DNA of 64,000 nt from Algoriphagus vanfongensis DSM 17529. GTDB lineage: Bacteria; Bacteroidota; Bacteroidia; Cytophagales; Cyclobacteriaceae. The notes under the pieces are model-generated. The model did not search any database. It had not been told where the DNA came from and saw nothing but the letters and a program-made list of their open reading frames with translations. The position numbers and the translations under genes are program-made. The stretch is from contig NZ_KE386906.1 in the NCBI RefSeq assembly GCF_000429465.1, positions 62,001-126,000 on the forward strand. Reading direction: 5' to 3'. Shown here piece after piece: positions 54,455-62,869 of this stretch (positions are counted from its first letter, which is position 1; every line of letters begins with the position of its first letter).

Positions 54455-55495
54455 ATGAATTACCCAAAACGAATACTTTTTCTAGGTGAAACTTATCGTG
54501 CAGATGCACAGACTTGGATCTCGGGTATTGAGAGAGCTTCTAATGTCCAGATTGATACATTGGAGGTCGAGCCTACTACAACTAGGATAAGTCGAATTGT
54601 AAATTTTATTGGCTTTGGTCTAAAGATTCTGAAGGGAAATTTTTCTAAGTCCTATGATTTGGTTTTAGCTGAAAGAGCGACTAGTTATGGTTTTTTTTCA
54701 CTTTTTGTACGTGCCAAGAAAAGGGTAGTAGCGCAGCAGGGAATCACAGATGCTTGGCCGGAGACTGGTTTTTCAGGCGTATATAAGAGATACCTTCAAT
54801 CATTGGTATACAAGAAAGTAGATTTGATTCACGCTTGGGGGGAAGTAATGGTTCCAGCTATGATTTCTTCTAATGCTTCCCCTGAGAAAATTATGATTGG
54901 TCCTAAGGGTATAGACCTTGGCAAATATCAAAAGTGGGACAACAAGACTCCGTTTCATGCCATTGTTACGCGAAGTCTTACTTCAGTTTATCATCATAGC
55001 GATATTTTGAATGCACTCGCGATTTTAAAGGGAAAAGGCATTTGTGTGCATCTCACTATAGTAGGTGACGGAAATCTTCTGAATAGTTTAAAAGATCAAT
55101 CAACACACTTATCCCTTGATGATCAGGTGAATTTTACTGGAAGAATTCCTAATTCAGCTCTTCCTAGACTTTTGCAAAAATCTGAAATCTATCTTTCTGT
55201 TCCAGAAACTGAAGGGGTTTCTGCCTCATTGTTTGAAGCAATGGCCTCTGGGTGCTTTCCAATTGTGACTGATCTTCCTGGTACACGGGCCTTTTTGAAA
55301 AATGGGAAGAATGGATTTTTGGTTCCTGTAAATTCCCCTGAGAAAATCTCAGAGGCCATAGAATCTTATCTGCAAAATCAGGAATATTTTCAAAGTGAGG
55401 TTATTGCAAATCGGGAATTTATCGAAAAACAGGTCGACCTGAAGAAAAACATGGATAACATCTGGTCAAGGTATCTCGAAATATTCCAAAATTGA
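54455..55495 (+). CDS. Family 4 glycosyltransferase
   Basis: A 346-aa GT-B enzyme. RILFLGETYRADAQTWISGIERA N-terminal loop, VAQQGITDAWPE, then TRSLTSVYHHSDIL and EX7E motif ETEGVSASLFEAMASGCFPIVTD. Seven bases after the epimerase gene. Confidence 0.9.
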   Translation: MNYPKRILFLGETYRADAQTWISGIERASNVQIDTLEVEPTTTRISRIVNFIGFGLKILKGNFSKSYDLVLAERATSYGFFSLFVRAKKRVVAQQGITDAWPETGFSGVYKRYLQSLVYKKVDLIHAWGEVMVPAMISSNASPEKIMIGPKGIDLGKYQKWDNKTPFHAIVTRSLTSVYHHSDILNALAILKGKGICVHLTIVGDGNLLNSLKDQSTHLSLDDQVNFTGRIPNSALPRLLQKSEIYLSVPETEGVSASLFEAMASGCFPIVTDLPGTRAFLKNGKNGFLVPVNSPEKISEAIESYLQNQEYFQSEVIANREFIEKQVDLKKNMDNIWSRYLEIFQN

Positions 55496-55507
55496 TCACA
55501 ACTAGCT

Positions 55508-56803
55508 ATGAGTAAGTTCCACAAATGGCTGTATTATCGAGGTGCAAAAAAGCGGAATCCTTCTCTTTTTAAACATTTCTCTGATCTGAAAAAGACAGAG
55601 AAATGTGAACTTGCTGAATTAAAAAAACTCAACGAAGAGCGATTGCAAAAACTTTGCATTTTTGCCTTTGAAAACAGTGAATTTTATCGAGACCGTTTTA
55701 ATAGGGTTTCATTTGACCCTGTAAACTCATGGTCATTAGCAGGATTTCAGCGACTTCCACAAGTATCCAAAAAAGATCTTATTGAATTTAATTCGGAAAT
55801 TCACACACCTTCTCATTTTTTTAAAAAGCGTTTCTTTGTCGAAACATCCGGGACCTCCGGAGAAATCCTGACTTTTCACAGAGATGAATCGTGGGATTCA
55901 TTTAATAGGGCATCTATTTGGAGGGGGTACAGTTGGTTTGGTGTAAATCCTTGGGATAGAAAATTGTATTTCTGGGGTTATAACACCGCTCCTTTAAAAA
56001 GGATAAAACTCCAGATACTGGATTTTATGGTGAATAGATTTCGATTATTTGATTATGATGCAGATAGACTGAAGAAGCTATTGCCAAAGTTGAAGAATGT
56101 TTCCATTATAGAAGGATATAGTTCAATGATTTATGAACTAGCCAATATTTTGGAGGATCGCAAACCACAATTTGGCTCTCTTAAGCTTGTAAAAGGTACC
56201 TCTGAAAAGGTCTTTCCTCATTATCAGGATATCGCAAGGAAGGTTTATGGTCTTTCAATTGCTAATGAGTATGGTGCTACTGAGTCTGGTATTATAGCTT
56301 TTGAATGCCCAAATGGAAATATGCACCTCAATATGGAAGGGGTTTATGTAGAGCAAGATCCGGAGGATGGAGGGATTTTAGTCACAAATCTCCAAAGCTA
56401 TTCTTTTCCTTCAATTCGCTACAAGCTTGGAGACCAAATTGAATTGGCACCGGAGACATATGAGTGCTCCTGTGGCTTGAAAGCTCCAGTCCTCAAGGAA
56501 GTGACTGGGAGGATTGGTAAGAAAATTTTTGGAAGGAATAAGATCTACCCAAGTCTCACACTCTATTACATCTTCAAGAACCTTTATTTCAATGATCACA
56601 AAACTATTGACTTTCAGGCCCATCAATATGAAGTAGGTAAACTGGAAATTTGGGTGAAAGAGCCAGTCACAGAATCTCTCAATTCAATGATTTTGACAGA
56701 GGCTAGTAAATATTTCTCGGATTTGGATCTAAGTCTGATCGAAAATCATGACTTCAGGCAGCAGTCAGGCAAATTGAGAGACTTTGTTTCACATTTAGAC
56801 TAA
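55508..56803 (+). CDS. CapK/PaaK-like adenylate-forming enzyme
   Basis: A 431-aa member of the phenylacetate-CoA ligase-like group often called CapK. AMP-binding landmarks are VETSGTSGEIL (P-loop, about residue 117), EYGATESG and the SIRYKLGD motif; CSCGLKAPV near residue 319 follows PaaK. PaaK activates an arylacetate with ATP; the role of CapK in capsule loci is unproven, but activation of an acyl group attached to the polymer is a reasonable guess. No carrier protein is visible next to it. Confidence 0.85.
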   Translation: MSKFHKWLYYRGAKKRNPSLFKHFSDLKKTEKCELAELKKLNEERLQKLCIFAFENSEFYRDRFNRVSFDPVNSWSLAGFQRLPQVSKKDLIEFNSEIHTPSHFFKKRFFVETSGTSGEILTFHRDESWDSFNRASIWRGYSWFGVNPWDRKLYFWGYNTAPLKRIKLQILDFMVNRFRLFDYDADRLKKLLPKLKNVSIIEGYSSMIYELANILEDRKPQFGSLKLVKGTSEKVFPHYQDIARKVYGLSIANEYGATESGIIAFECPNGNMHLNMEGVYVEQDPEDGGILVTNLQSYSFPSIRYKLGDQIELAPETYECSCGLKAPVLKEVTGRIGKKIFGRNKIYPSLTLYYIFKNLYFNDHKTIDFQAHQYEVGKLEIWVKEPVTESLNSMILTEASKYFSDLDLSLIENHDFRQQSGKLRDFVSHLD

Positions 56804-56812
56804 TTCCTTAAT

Positions 56813-58660
56813 ATGTGCGGAATCGCAGGAATCATACATAAAAATTCTCAACTAGTCACTGACCAACTCTTGGATACGATTGGTGACAGTATCCTTCATC
56901 GAGGCCCGGATGCCTCGGGAAAATTTATAGAGCAGAATATTGGGTTTATCCATAGACGTTTGTCTATTTTAGATCTTAGTGATGCTGGTAATCAACCATT
57001 TATTTCGGATGACGGTAGATATGTATTAGTATTTAATGGTGAGATATTCAATTTTCAAGAGCTCGCTCAAGAGTTGCTAGATAGAGGTTATTCTTTTAGA
57101 TCTCATTCTGATACTGAAGTACTGTTATATCTTTTAATAGAATATGGAGTTGAGGTTCTTTCTAGACTCAATGGTTTTTTTGCATTTTCTTTTTTTGATA
57201 GAACCAAAAATGAGCTCATTCTGGCAAGAGACCGTTTTGGAGTGAAACCTTTGTTTTACGGACAGGATTCAGGAAAGCTAATTTTTGGCAGTGAGCCAAA
57301 AGCCCTTTTTGCTGGAGGCTTTAGAAAAGAAATCAATGAATCCGTGTTGAATGAATTGTTTTTTTATCGATACGTATCAGGAGAAAATACTTCATTCAAA
57401 GGGGTCAAAAGGCTGCTTCCTGGCCATTGGATGAAAATCAGCAATGACGGAAATATTAAGGAAGTCAAACGCTGGTTTTCTTTAAAAGAATCTGCTCAAG
57501 CACATTCTAGGATTACAAAGCCATTGGATTGGTTTGAGGAAACTTTCCATCAATCTATTCGCTATAGAATGATATCTGACGTGCCTGTAGGTACTCTACT
57601 AAGTGGTGGCTTAGATTCTAGTTCTGTGCTATATAGCCAAGTTTCACAAGGCTTCAAGGGCTTAAGTTCTTGGAATATTTCTTTTTCCAATTATGAGCAT
57701 GACGAATCGTCTGTGGCAAGGAGGTTTTCTGAAAGCCTAGATGTAGGTTTCAATACTCATGAATTTCGAGGTGAAGAGCTAATGAAACTTGTTACAGAGG
57801 CTATTTTCAATCATGATGAGCCATTGATGCACTTGCAAGATGGTCATTTGTTAGGGATAGCACGTAGAGCAAAAGAGCAGGTGTCTGTCTTGCTAAGTGG
57901 GGAAGGTGCGGATGAAGTTTTGGGAGGCTACGTGAGATATAAAGTCCATGACAAAGTATGGAGATATCAATTATTGCAAGTACTTCGATATGTTCCAGAT
58001 CGCTTTTTGAAGAATGAGCGATTGAAGAAAATGAGACGCTATCTAATGGACGGCAATGAGGACTTTCAGATTATGTCCAATAGTAATGAAAACTTCCTGT
58101 CAGATATTAATAGATTAGGTGGCGTCACTGGTGGTCTAGATGTATCCTACAGGCAGCAAATGCTGGAAGAGGCAAAGTCATTATACCCAAGTAGCCGCCT
58201 TCGACAACTCCTTTATTTAGAGCAACACACTCATCTATTTACGCTAAATGATAGGAATGATAGAACTACAATGGGAGCTTCTATTGAATGCAGGGATCCA
58301 TTTTTAGACCCTAACCTAGTGATAGGTACTGCGAGTCTTTCTGATGCATGGTTTGACACAAAGGGTAAAGGGAAGAAATTATTGTTTCAATCCATAGGTA
58401 GACATCTTCCAGATTATATCACAAAACACCCTAAAATAGGACTGTCTGTTCCGTGGAATGAATACTTCCTGAAGCAAAAGGAGTTCAATTTTCATTTTGA
58501 GCAAATGAACAAAAGTCCCTTATTTCAATTCGAAACATTTGAAAAGTTGCAAATCCCACAAATTATTCGAGATTTCAAAAAGGATGGGGTTACAAATTAT
58601 GGGATGGTGAGGCAGTTATTCTTCCTTTCTCTTTGGTATAAAAATCACTTTGGTGAGTAA
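56813..58660 (+). CDS. Asparagine synthase-type amidotransferase, copy 2
   Basis: A 615-aa protein: glutaminase domain with Cys2 (MCGIAGII), RRLSILDLS and VFNGEIFN; ATP-pyrophosphatase domain with canonical LSGGLDSSS near residue 262, LSGEGADEVLGGY, and ECRDPFLDP. It differs from copy 1 in spacing and in the intact SGG loop, so the two are diverged paralogues and not a recent duplication. It probably amidates another carboxyl group in the same polysaccharide. It stands one base before the next gene. Confidence 0.9.
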   Translation: MCGIAGIIHKNSQLVTDQLLDTIGDSILHRGPDASGKFIEQNIGFIHRRLSILDLSDAGNQPFISDDGRYVLVFNGEIFNFQELAQELLDRGYSFRSHSDTEVLLYLLIEYGVEVLSRLNGFFAFSFFDRTKNELILARDRFGVKPLFYGQDSGKLIFGSEPKALFAGGFRKEINESVLNELFFYRYVSGENTSFKGVKRLLPGHWMKISNDGNIKEVKRWFSLKESAQAHSRITKPLDWFEETFHQSIRYRMISDVPVGTLLSGGLDSSSVLYSQVSQGFKGLSSWNISFSNYEHDESSVARRFSESLDVGFNTHEFRGEELMKLVTEAIFNHDEPLMHLQDGHLLGIARRAKEQVSVLLSGEGADEVLGGYVRYKVHDKVWRYQLLQVLRYVPDRFLKNERLKKMRRYLMDGNEDFQIMSNSNENFLSDINRLGGVTGGLDVSYRQQMLEEAKSLYPSSRLRQLLYLEQHTHLFTLNDRNDRTTMGASIECRDPFLDPNLVIGTASLSDAWFDTKGKGKKLLFQSIGRHLPDYITKHPKIGLSVPWNEYFLKQKEFNFHFEQMNKSPLFQFETFEKLQIPQIIRDFKKDGVTNYGMVRQLFFLSLWYKNHFGE

Positions 58661-58661
58661 A

Positions 58662-59720
58662 ATGAGCCATTTTAAAATTTACTTTCCTACCTATTCAGGT
58701 GGGAAAAGATTGATAATGGAAATTGCTGAGTGGACTCCAGAAGGAAGGCTAGTATTATCCTCTTTAGGGAAAGAGAATTTTGTCCAAGTCAATTCTCCGG
58801 AGGATGCAGACTGGATATTGATCCCGATTTTTCTTTCAGGATTAGTCAATGAAGCAGGATATTCTTATCTCAAAGAAGTCAGTGAATTATCAAAAAAACA
58901 CAAGAAACCGCTGGGGCTTTTTTCAAATTCTGATTTGATTGTAGATCCCCGAGTTTCTAATTACCATCTCTTTACTCCTGGAGCATATTCTACTGATAAA
59001 AGGTTGATTGAGTTGCCTGCTCTGTTGCCTATCGATCCTGTTTCAAAATATTTTGAAGGAAATTTGGCTCCGCTTGGTAAAAAAGAAAAGCCTACTCTTG
59101 GCTTTTGCGGTCAAGCCACCGCAAATGGGTTTAAAACAGCTAAGGATCTGTTTTTGCTTTTGAGGCTAAAGTTTTCTAAGAGAATAGGTAAGTCGCCTTA
59201 TCTTACGATCCCCATGTTTTTACCTGCATATGAGCGATACCGATTGCTGGAAAATTTGGAAAAATCCTCAAAAATCAAGACGGATTTTGTGTATCGTATG
59301 AAATATCGTGCAGGTGCTCATACCGCGGAAGATAAACTCAAAGTGGAGCGGGAATTTTATCAGAATATTCGTGATAACATGTTTACCCTTTGCCTTCGAG
59401 GGATGGGAAACTATTCCGTTCGGTTTTATCAGACTCTTGCTATGGGTAGAATTCCTGTACTAGTAGATACAGAAAGTAAAGTACCATTCGAAGAGTATAT
59501 ACCGGAAAAAGGCTTCTATCTGAGAGTTCCGTACAAAGAGCGTAATAGGATAGATCAATTTCTTGAGGATTTTATAGAGAAAAAATCTGAGGAAGAACTG
59601 ATCCAATTGCAGTTGACTTGTCGAAAAGTTTGGGAAAGCTATTATCGGAAAGGTGCCTTACTTCAACTATTGTATTCAGAGATGAAAGGTATTTATGAAA
59701 AATGTGTTTTTCAAGAGTAA
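58662..59720 (+). CDS. Exostosin-like glycosyltransferase
   Basis: A 352-aa protein starting at ATG 58662 (MSHFKIYFPTYSGG); a TTG at 58650 would overlap the previous gene. The C-terminal domain carries FTLCLRGMGNYSVRFYQTLAMGRIPVLVDTESKVPFEEYI, the exostosin (GT47-type) GT-B signature. In bacteria such enzymes occur in capsule loci; sugar specificity is not predictable. The N-terminal half has an EDADWILIPIF strand typical of the same family. Confidence 0.82.
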   Translation: MSHFKIYFPTYSGGKRLIMEIAEWTPEGRLVLSSLGKENFVQVNSPEDADWILIPIFLSGLVNEAGYSYLKEVSELSKKHKKPLGLFSNSDLIVDPRVSNYHLFTPGAYSTDKRLIELPALLPIDPVSKYFEGNLAPLGKKEKPTLGFCGQATANGFKTAKDLFLLLRLKFSKRIGKSPYLTIPMFLPAYERYRLLENLEKSSKIKTDFVYRMKYRAGAHTAEDKLKVEREFYQNIRDNMFTLCLRGMGNYSVRFYQTLAMGRIPVLVDTESKVPFEEYIPEKGFYLRVPYKERNRIDQFLEDFIEKKSEEELIQLQLTCRKVWESYYRKGALLQLLYSEMKGIYEKCVFQE

Positions 59721-59742
59721 TTAAGTTTCTAATTTTACCCCA

Positions 59743-60687
59743 ATGCAAATAGTTAATATTTTAAATGTTCCCAATTACTATTGTTCATACTATTTGTTGG
59801 GACTTGGCCGTGTAGCTAGACTAAAGTACACACCTTTACCTGAATTTGCGCATCTAAATGACAAGCCCTTTTTGGTGCTTGAGGTGAAAGGCAAAGTGAT
59901 CGTCATAGAAAATGATGATCCTATAGGAGTAGATAAGCCTTCTTACGAATTGGCTGATCTGTACTTTGCTACCAATAAACTGAAAAGCCGTGAGGATTAT
60001 AATTGGCCAAAAACAAGAGCTATTTTCCCTCATTATTCGATTGATAATTGGGGTCAGTATCTTCAACTTTTTGGAGTAAGGGGAGTAAGGGAGATCGGCT
60101 TTAAGGAGTTTTTGAGGCAAACGTATATTCTTTATAGGAGACCGGATTTTGTCAATTTGCCTTATAAGGAAAAGGAGGGGAATTATGTTTTTTTTGCGGG
60201 TAGTATATGGAAAAAGGAAAACTGGGCCAATCAGGTAAGGGCAGCTTTTGTCAAAGCCTGTCAAGCTAACTCTCACATTCAGTTTGAAGGAGGAATGAAT
60301 CCACGATCAGATGGAGATTTATGTGGTCTTTCTCCTTCTGTCATGGACAAAAGATATACTCCTGAAGAGTTTGCTACAAAGTCCTCGCAGTCTGTGATTG
60401 GGTTTAGCAATCCTGCTGTGCTCGACGCGGTGAGTTGGAGGTTAGCCGAGTATATGAATTATGGTTGTTTTATTATTTCTTTTCCTTTCAAGATTGAAGT
60501 GCCAGTAGAGCCAGTTCATGGAAAGGATATCCACTACATTCAAGATGTTTCAGAGTTTGATGAGGTGATTACTTATGCAATGAAAAACGAGAAGTATCGA
60601 AAAAATGTATCAAAAGGGGCCAAAGAGTACTTTGAACGCTATTGTTTACCTGAGACTCAAGCCAAAATGATTCTAGATTCTATATAA
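59743..60687 (+). CDS. Putative GT-B glycosyltransferase
   Basis: A 314-aa protein without a clear family. Central YVFFAGSIWKKENWANQ and C-terminal SWRLAEYMNYGCFIISFPF followed by VPVEPVHGKDIHYI resemble the donor site of GT-B capsule transferases (a Glu with the usual bulky loop around EYMNYGC). It is 6 nt ahead of the UbiA gene and 22 nt after the exostosin-like gene. Function inferred from pattern and context. Confidence 0.65.
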   Translation: MQIVNILNVPNYYCSYYLLGLGRVARLKYTPLPEFAHLNDKPFLVLEVKGKVIVIENDDPIGVDKPSYELADLYFATNKLKSREDYNWPKTRAIFPHYSIDNWGQYLQLFGVRGVREIGFKEFLRQTYILYRRPDFVNLPYKEKEGNYVFFAGSIWKKENWANQVRAAFVKACQANSHIQFEGGMNPRSDGDLCGLSPSVMDKRYTPEEFATKSSQSVIGFSNPAVLDAVSWRLAEYMNYGCFIISFPFKIEVPVEPVHGKDIHYIQDVSEFDEVITYAMKNEKYRKNVSKGAKEYFERYCLPETQAKMILDSI

Positions 60688-60693
60688 TTTTTT

Positions 60694-61560
60694 ATGTTTT
60701 TAAAGGCTGTCTTTCGTCTCTTAAGGCCCAAACATTGGGCAAAAAACGTATTTGTTTTTTTTCCATTACTCTTTTCTGGTTCAATAGTTAGTTCTTTTAC
60801 TTGGGATCTCTTATTGCTATTTATCGCATTTTGCTTCGCTGCATCTTCGATTTATGTAGTGAATGATCTGGTGGATGTGGAGAAGGATCGAATGCATCCT
60901 GAAAAGCGCTTTCGACCAATAGCATCCGGAGAGGTTTCTCCCAGTCAAGCAATTGGAGTATTCCTATGTTTACTATTGATAATTGGCACTTTAGGTTTTT
61001 TCCTGCAAATGAGTGCCTTTGTTTATGTGATATCTTATTTTTCACTTAACCTCTTGTATTCTTTTTATTTGAAAAACCTCTCAATAGTGGACGTTACCTG
61101 TATTAGTTTGGGGTTTGTTTTTAGAGTGATGGCAGGGGGAGCAGAATCAGATATTTATGTGACTAATTGGATGGTTATTTTAGTGTTTCTATTGACCATT
61201 GCACTTGCTTTTTCAAAAAGGAGAGATGATTTTAAAATCGGAGTAGACCAAACCAAGTTGCGTGTTTCTAATACAGGCTACTCATTGGTTTTTCTTGATA
61301 TTGCTAAATCTATTTCTTTTTCAATCACTCTGGTAGCATACATACTTTATTCGATAGATCCCATTACTATAGCTAGTATGGGGTCTGATAAGTTGTATCT
61401 GACATCCTTTTTTGTGTTTTTAGGAATAATGCGCTACATCCAGATTTCTGTAGTTGATCAGGATGCTGGATCTCCCGTGAAGGTGCTTTATCAAGATAGA
61501 TTTATCCAGATGACAATTTTAGGTTGGGTATTGACAATTGGTGTGATTCTGTATGGCTAA
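60694..61560 (+). CDS. UbiA-family polyprenyl-phosphate phosphoribosyltransferase-like enzyme
   Basis: A 288-aa membrane protein with eight to nine helices. The first aspartate-rich motif NDLVDVEKDRMHPEKRFRPIASG (residues about 56-78) is the extended form found in decaprenyl-phosphate 5-phosphoribosyltransferases (Rv3806c type), which condense PRPP with a polyprenyl phosphate. A KRRDDF motif near residue 175 matches the second Asp motif. Located directly before a DprE1-like gene (8-nt overlap), the same enzyme pair as in arabinogalactan precursor synthesis. The lipid is probably undecaprenyl phosphate here; that is inference. Confidence 0.88.
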   Translation: MFLKAVFRLLRPKHWAKNVFVFFPLLFSGSIVSSFTWDLLLLFIAFCFAASSIYVVNDLVDVEKDRMHPEKRFRPIASGEVSPSQAIGVFLCLLLIIGTLGFFLQMSAFVYVISYFSLNLLYSFYLKNLSIVDVTCISLGFVFRVMAGGAESDIYVTNWMVILVFLLTIALAFSKRRDDFKIGVDQTKLRVSNTGYSLVFLDIAKSISFSITLVAYILYSIDPITIASMGSDKLYLTSFFVFLGIMRYIQISVVDQDAGSPVKVLYQDRFIQMTILGWVLTIGVILYG

Positions 61561-62869
61561 GCTGAGTAGTTGGGGAAATTATCCCTTGATTGAAGCAAAG
61601 GAATTTTATACCCATGAATTTGAGCCACTGTCGGATTATATTCAGTCGACAGAAACTTTTATTCCTAGAGGTAACGGACGATCCTACGGAGATAGTGCTC
61701 TAAATGGTAAAGTAGCGTCAATGCTTGGCTTTAATCGCATCCTGAACTTCGACGTAGTTAGGGGGGAATTGACCGCTGAAGCTGGAGTTCTCTTTAGTGA
61801 CCTCTTGGAAGTATTGGTCCCCAAGGGCTTTTTTCTTCCTGTCACCCCTGGAACTAAGTTTATTACTCTTGGTGGAGCTATTGCTTCAAACGTACATGGC
61901 AAAAACCATCATAAAGAAGGAGCTTTCTCCAACTTTGTATTGGAGTTGGGATTAATGACCGCTCAAGGTCAATACATTATTTGTAGTCCAACTAATCACT
62001 CAGACATATTTCGGCAGACGATAGGTGGTATGGGCTTGACAGGAGTGATATTGTGGGTGCGATTTAGGTTGAAAAAAATTCAATCTTCCTATATCAAACA
62101 GGTCAATCATAAAGCAAAGAATCTGGGTGAGTTGTTGTCATTATTCGAATCTTGCAATTCGAGTACCTACTCTGTTGCTTGGATTGATTGTCAAAAAGGA
62201 GGAAAGGATTTGGGAAGATCCATATTGATCTTAGGGGAGCATGCTGATCTAGATGAGCTTGAGACTACTGATCAACGGAATTTCCCTTTAAAGTCTCATT
62301 CAAATAAACATGTGTCGGTACCATTTCATTTTCCTTCTGGAATGCTAAATCGATGGACCGTCTCGATATTTAATCATTTGTATTTTCATAAAGAGTTCCA
62401 AAGTAGCAGAAGCTTTCTGGCTCATTATGATCCTTTTTTTTACCCCTTGGACAAAATTCTTCATTGGAATCGGATTTATGGTAAAAAGGGGTTTCTTCAG
62501 TATCAATTTGTCATTCCATTTGAGGCAGGAGCAGAAGGACTTGAATTGATATTACAAAAGATATCTGCTTCTGGTTTTGCTTCATTCTTGGCAGTTTTGA
62601 AAACTTTTGGTCCTTCTACATCTTTGGAATCCGACATTTCATTTCCACAGAAAGGATATACACTCGCATTGGATTTTCCGGTGTCCTCAGGAATTTTTGA
62701 ACTATTGGATGAATTAGATCAGCTTGTTTTAAATTTTGGAGGAAGGGTATATTTGACCAAAGATGCGCGAATGTCCCCAGAGACTTTTCAAAAAATGTAT
62801 CCATTGGGCTTTCCAACTCAACCTAAATTTTCCTCTCTCCAATCACAGAGGCTTAAGTTACACATATGA
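61553..62869 (+). CDS. DprE1-like polyprenylphosphoryl-ribose 2'-oxidase (FAD)
   Basis: A 438-aa FAD oxidase. FAD site FIPRGNGRSYGDSALNG and TPGTKFITLGGAIASNVHGKNHHKEG match DprE1, with the histidine pair in HGKNHH that normally binds FAD. C-terminal GGRVYLTKDARMSPETFQKMYP keeps the active-site lysine of TAKDSR in Mycobacterium. The residue corresponding to Cys387 of the mycobacterial enzyme is Ala372 (GYTLALDFP). DprE1 oxidises the 2'-OH of lipid-linked ribose, after which DprE2 makes arabinose. DprE2 is not in the window. Start overlaps ubiA by 8 nt. Confidence 0.9.
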   Translation: MAKLSSWGNYPLIEAKEFYTHEFEPLSDYIQSTETFIPRGNGRSYGDSALNGKVASMLGFNRILNFDVVRGELTAEAGVLFSDLLEVLVPKGFFLPVTPGTKFITLGGAIASNVHGKNHHKEGAFSNFVLELGLMTAQGQYIICSPTNHSDIFRQTIGGMGLTGVILWVRFRLKKIQSSYIKQVNHKAKNLGELLSLFESCNSSTYSVAWIDCQKGGKDLGRSILILGEHADLDELETTDQRNFPLKSHSNKHVSVPFHFPSGMLNRWTVSIFNHLYFHKEFQSSRSFLAHYDPFFYPLDKILHWNRIYGKKGFLQYQFVIPFEAGAEGLELILQKISASGFASFLAVLKTFGPSTSLESDISFPQKGYTLALDFPVSSGIFELLDELDQLVLNFGGRVYLTKDARMSPETFQKMYPLGFPTQPKFSSLQSQRLKLHI

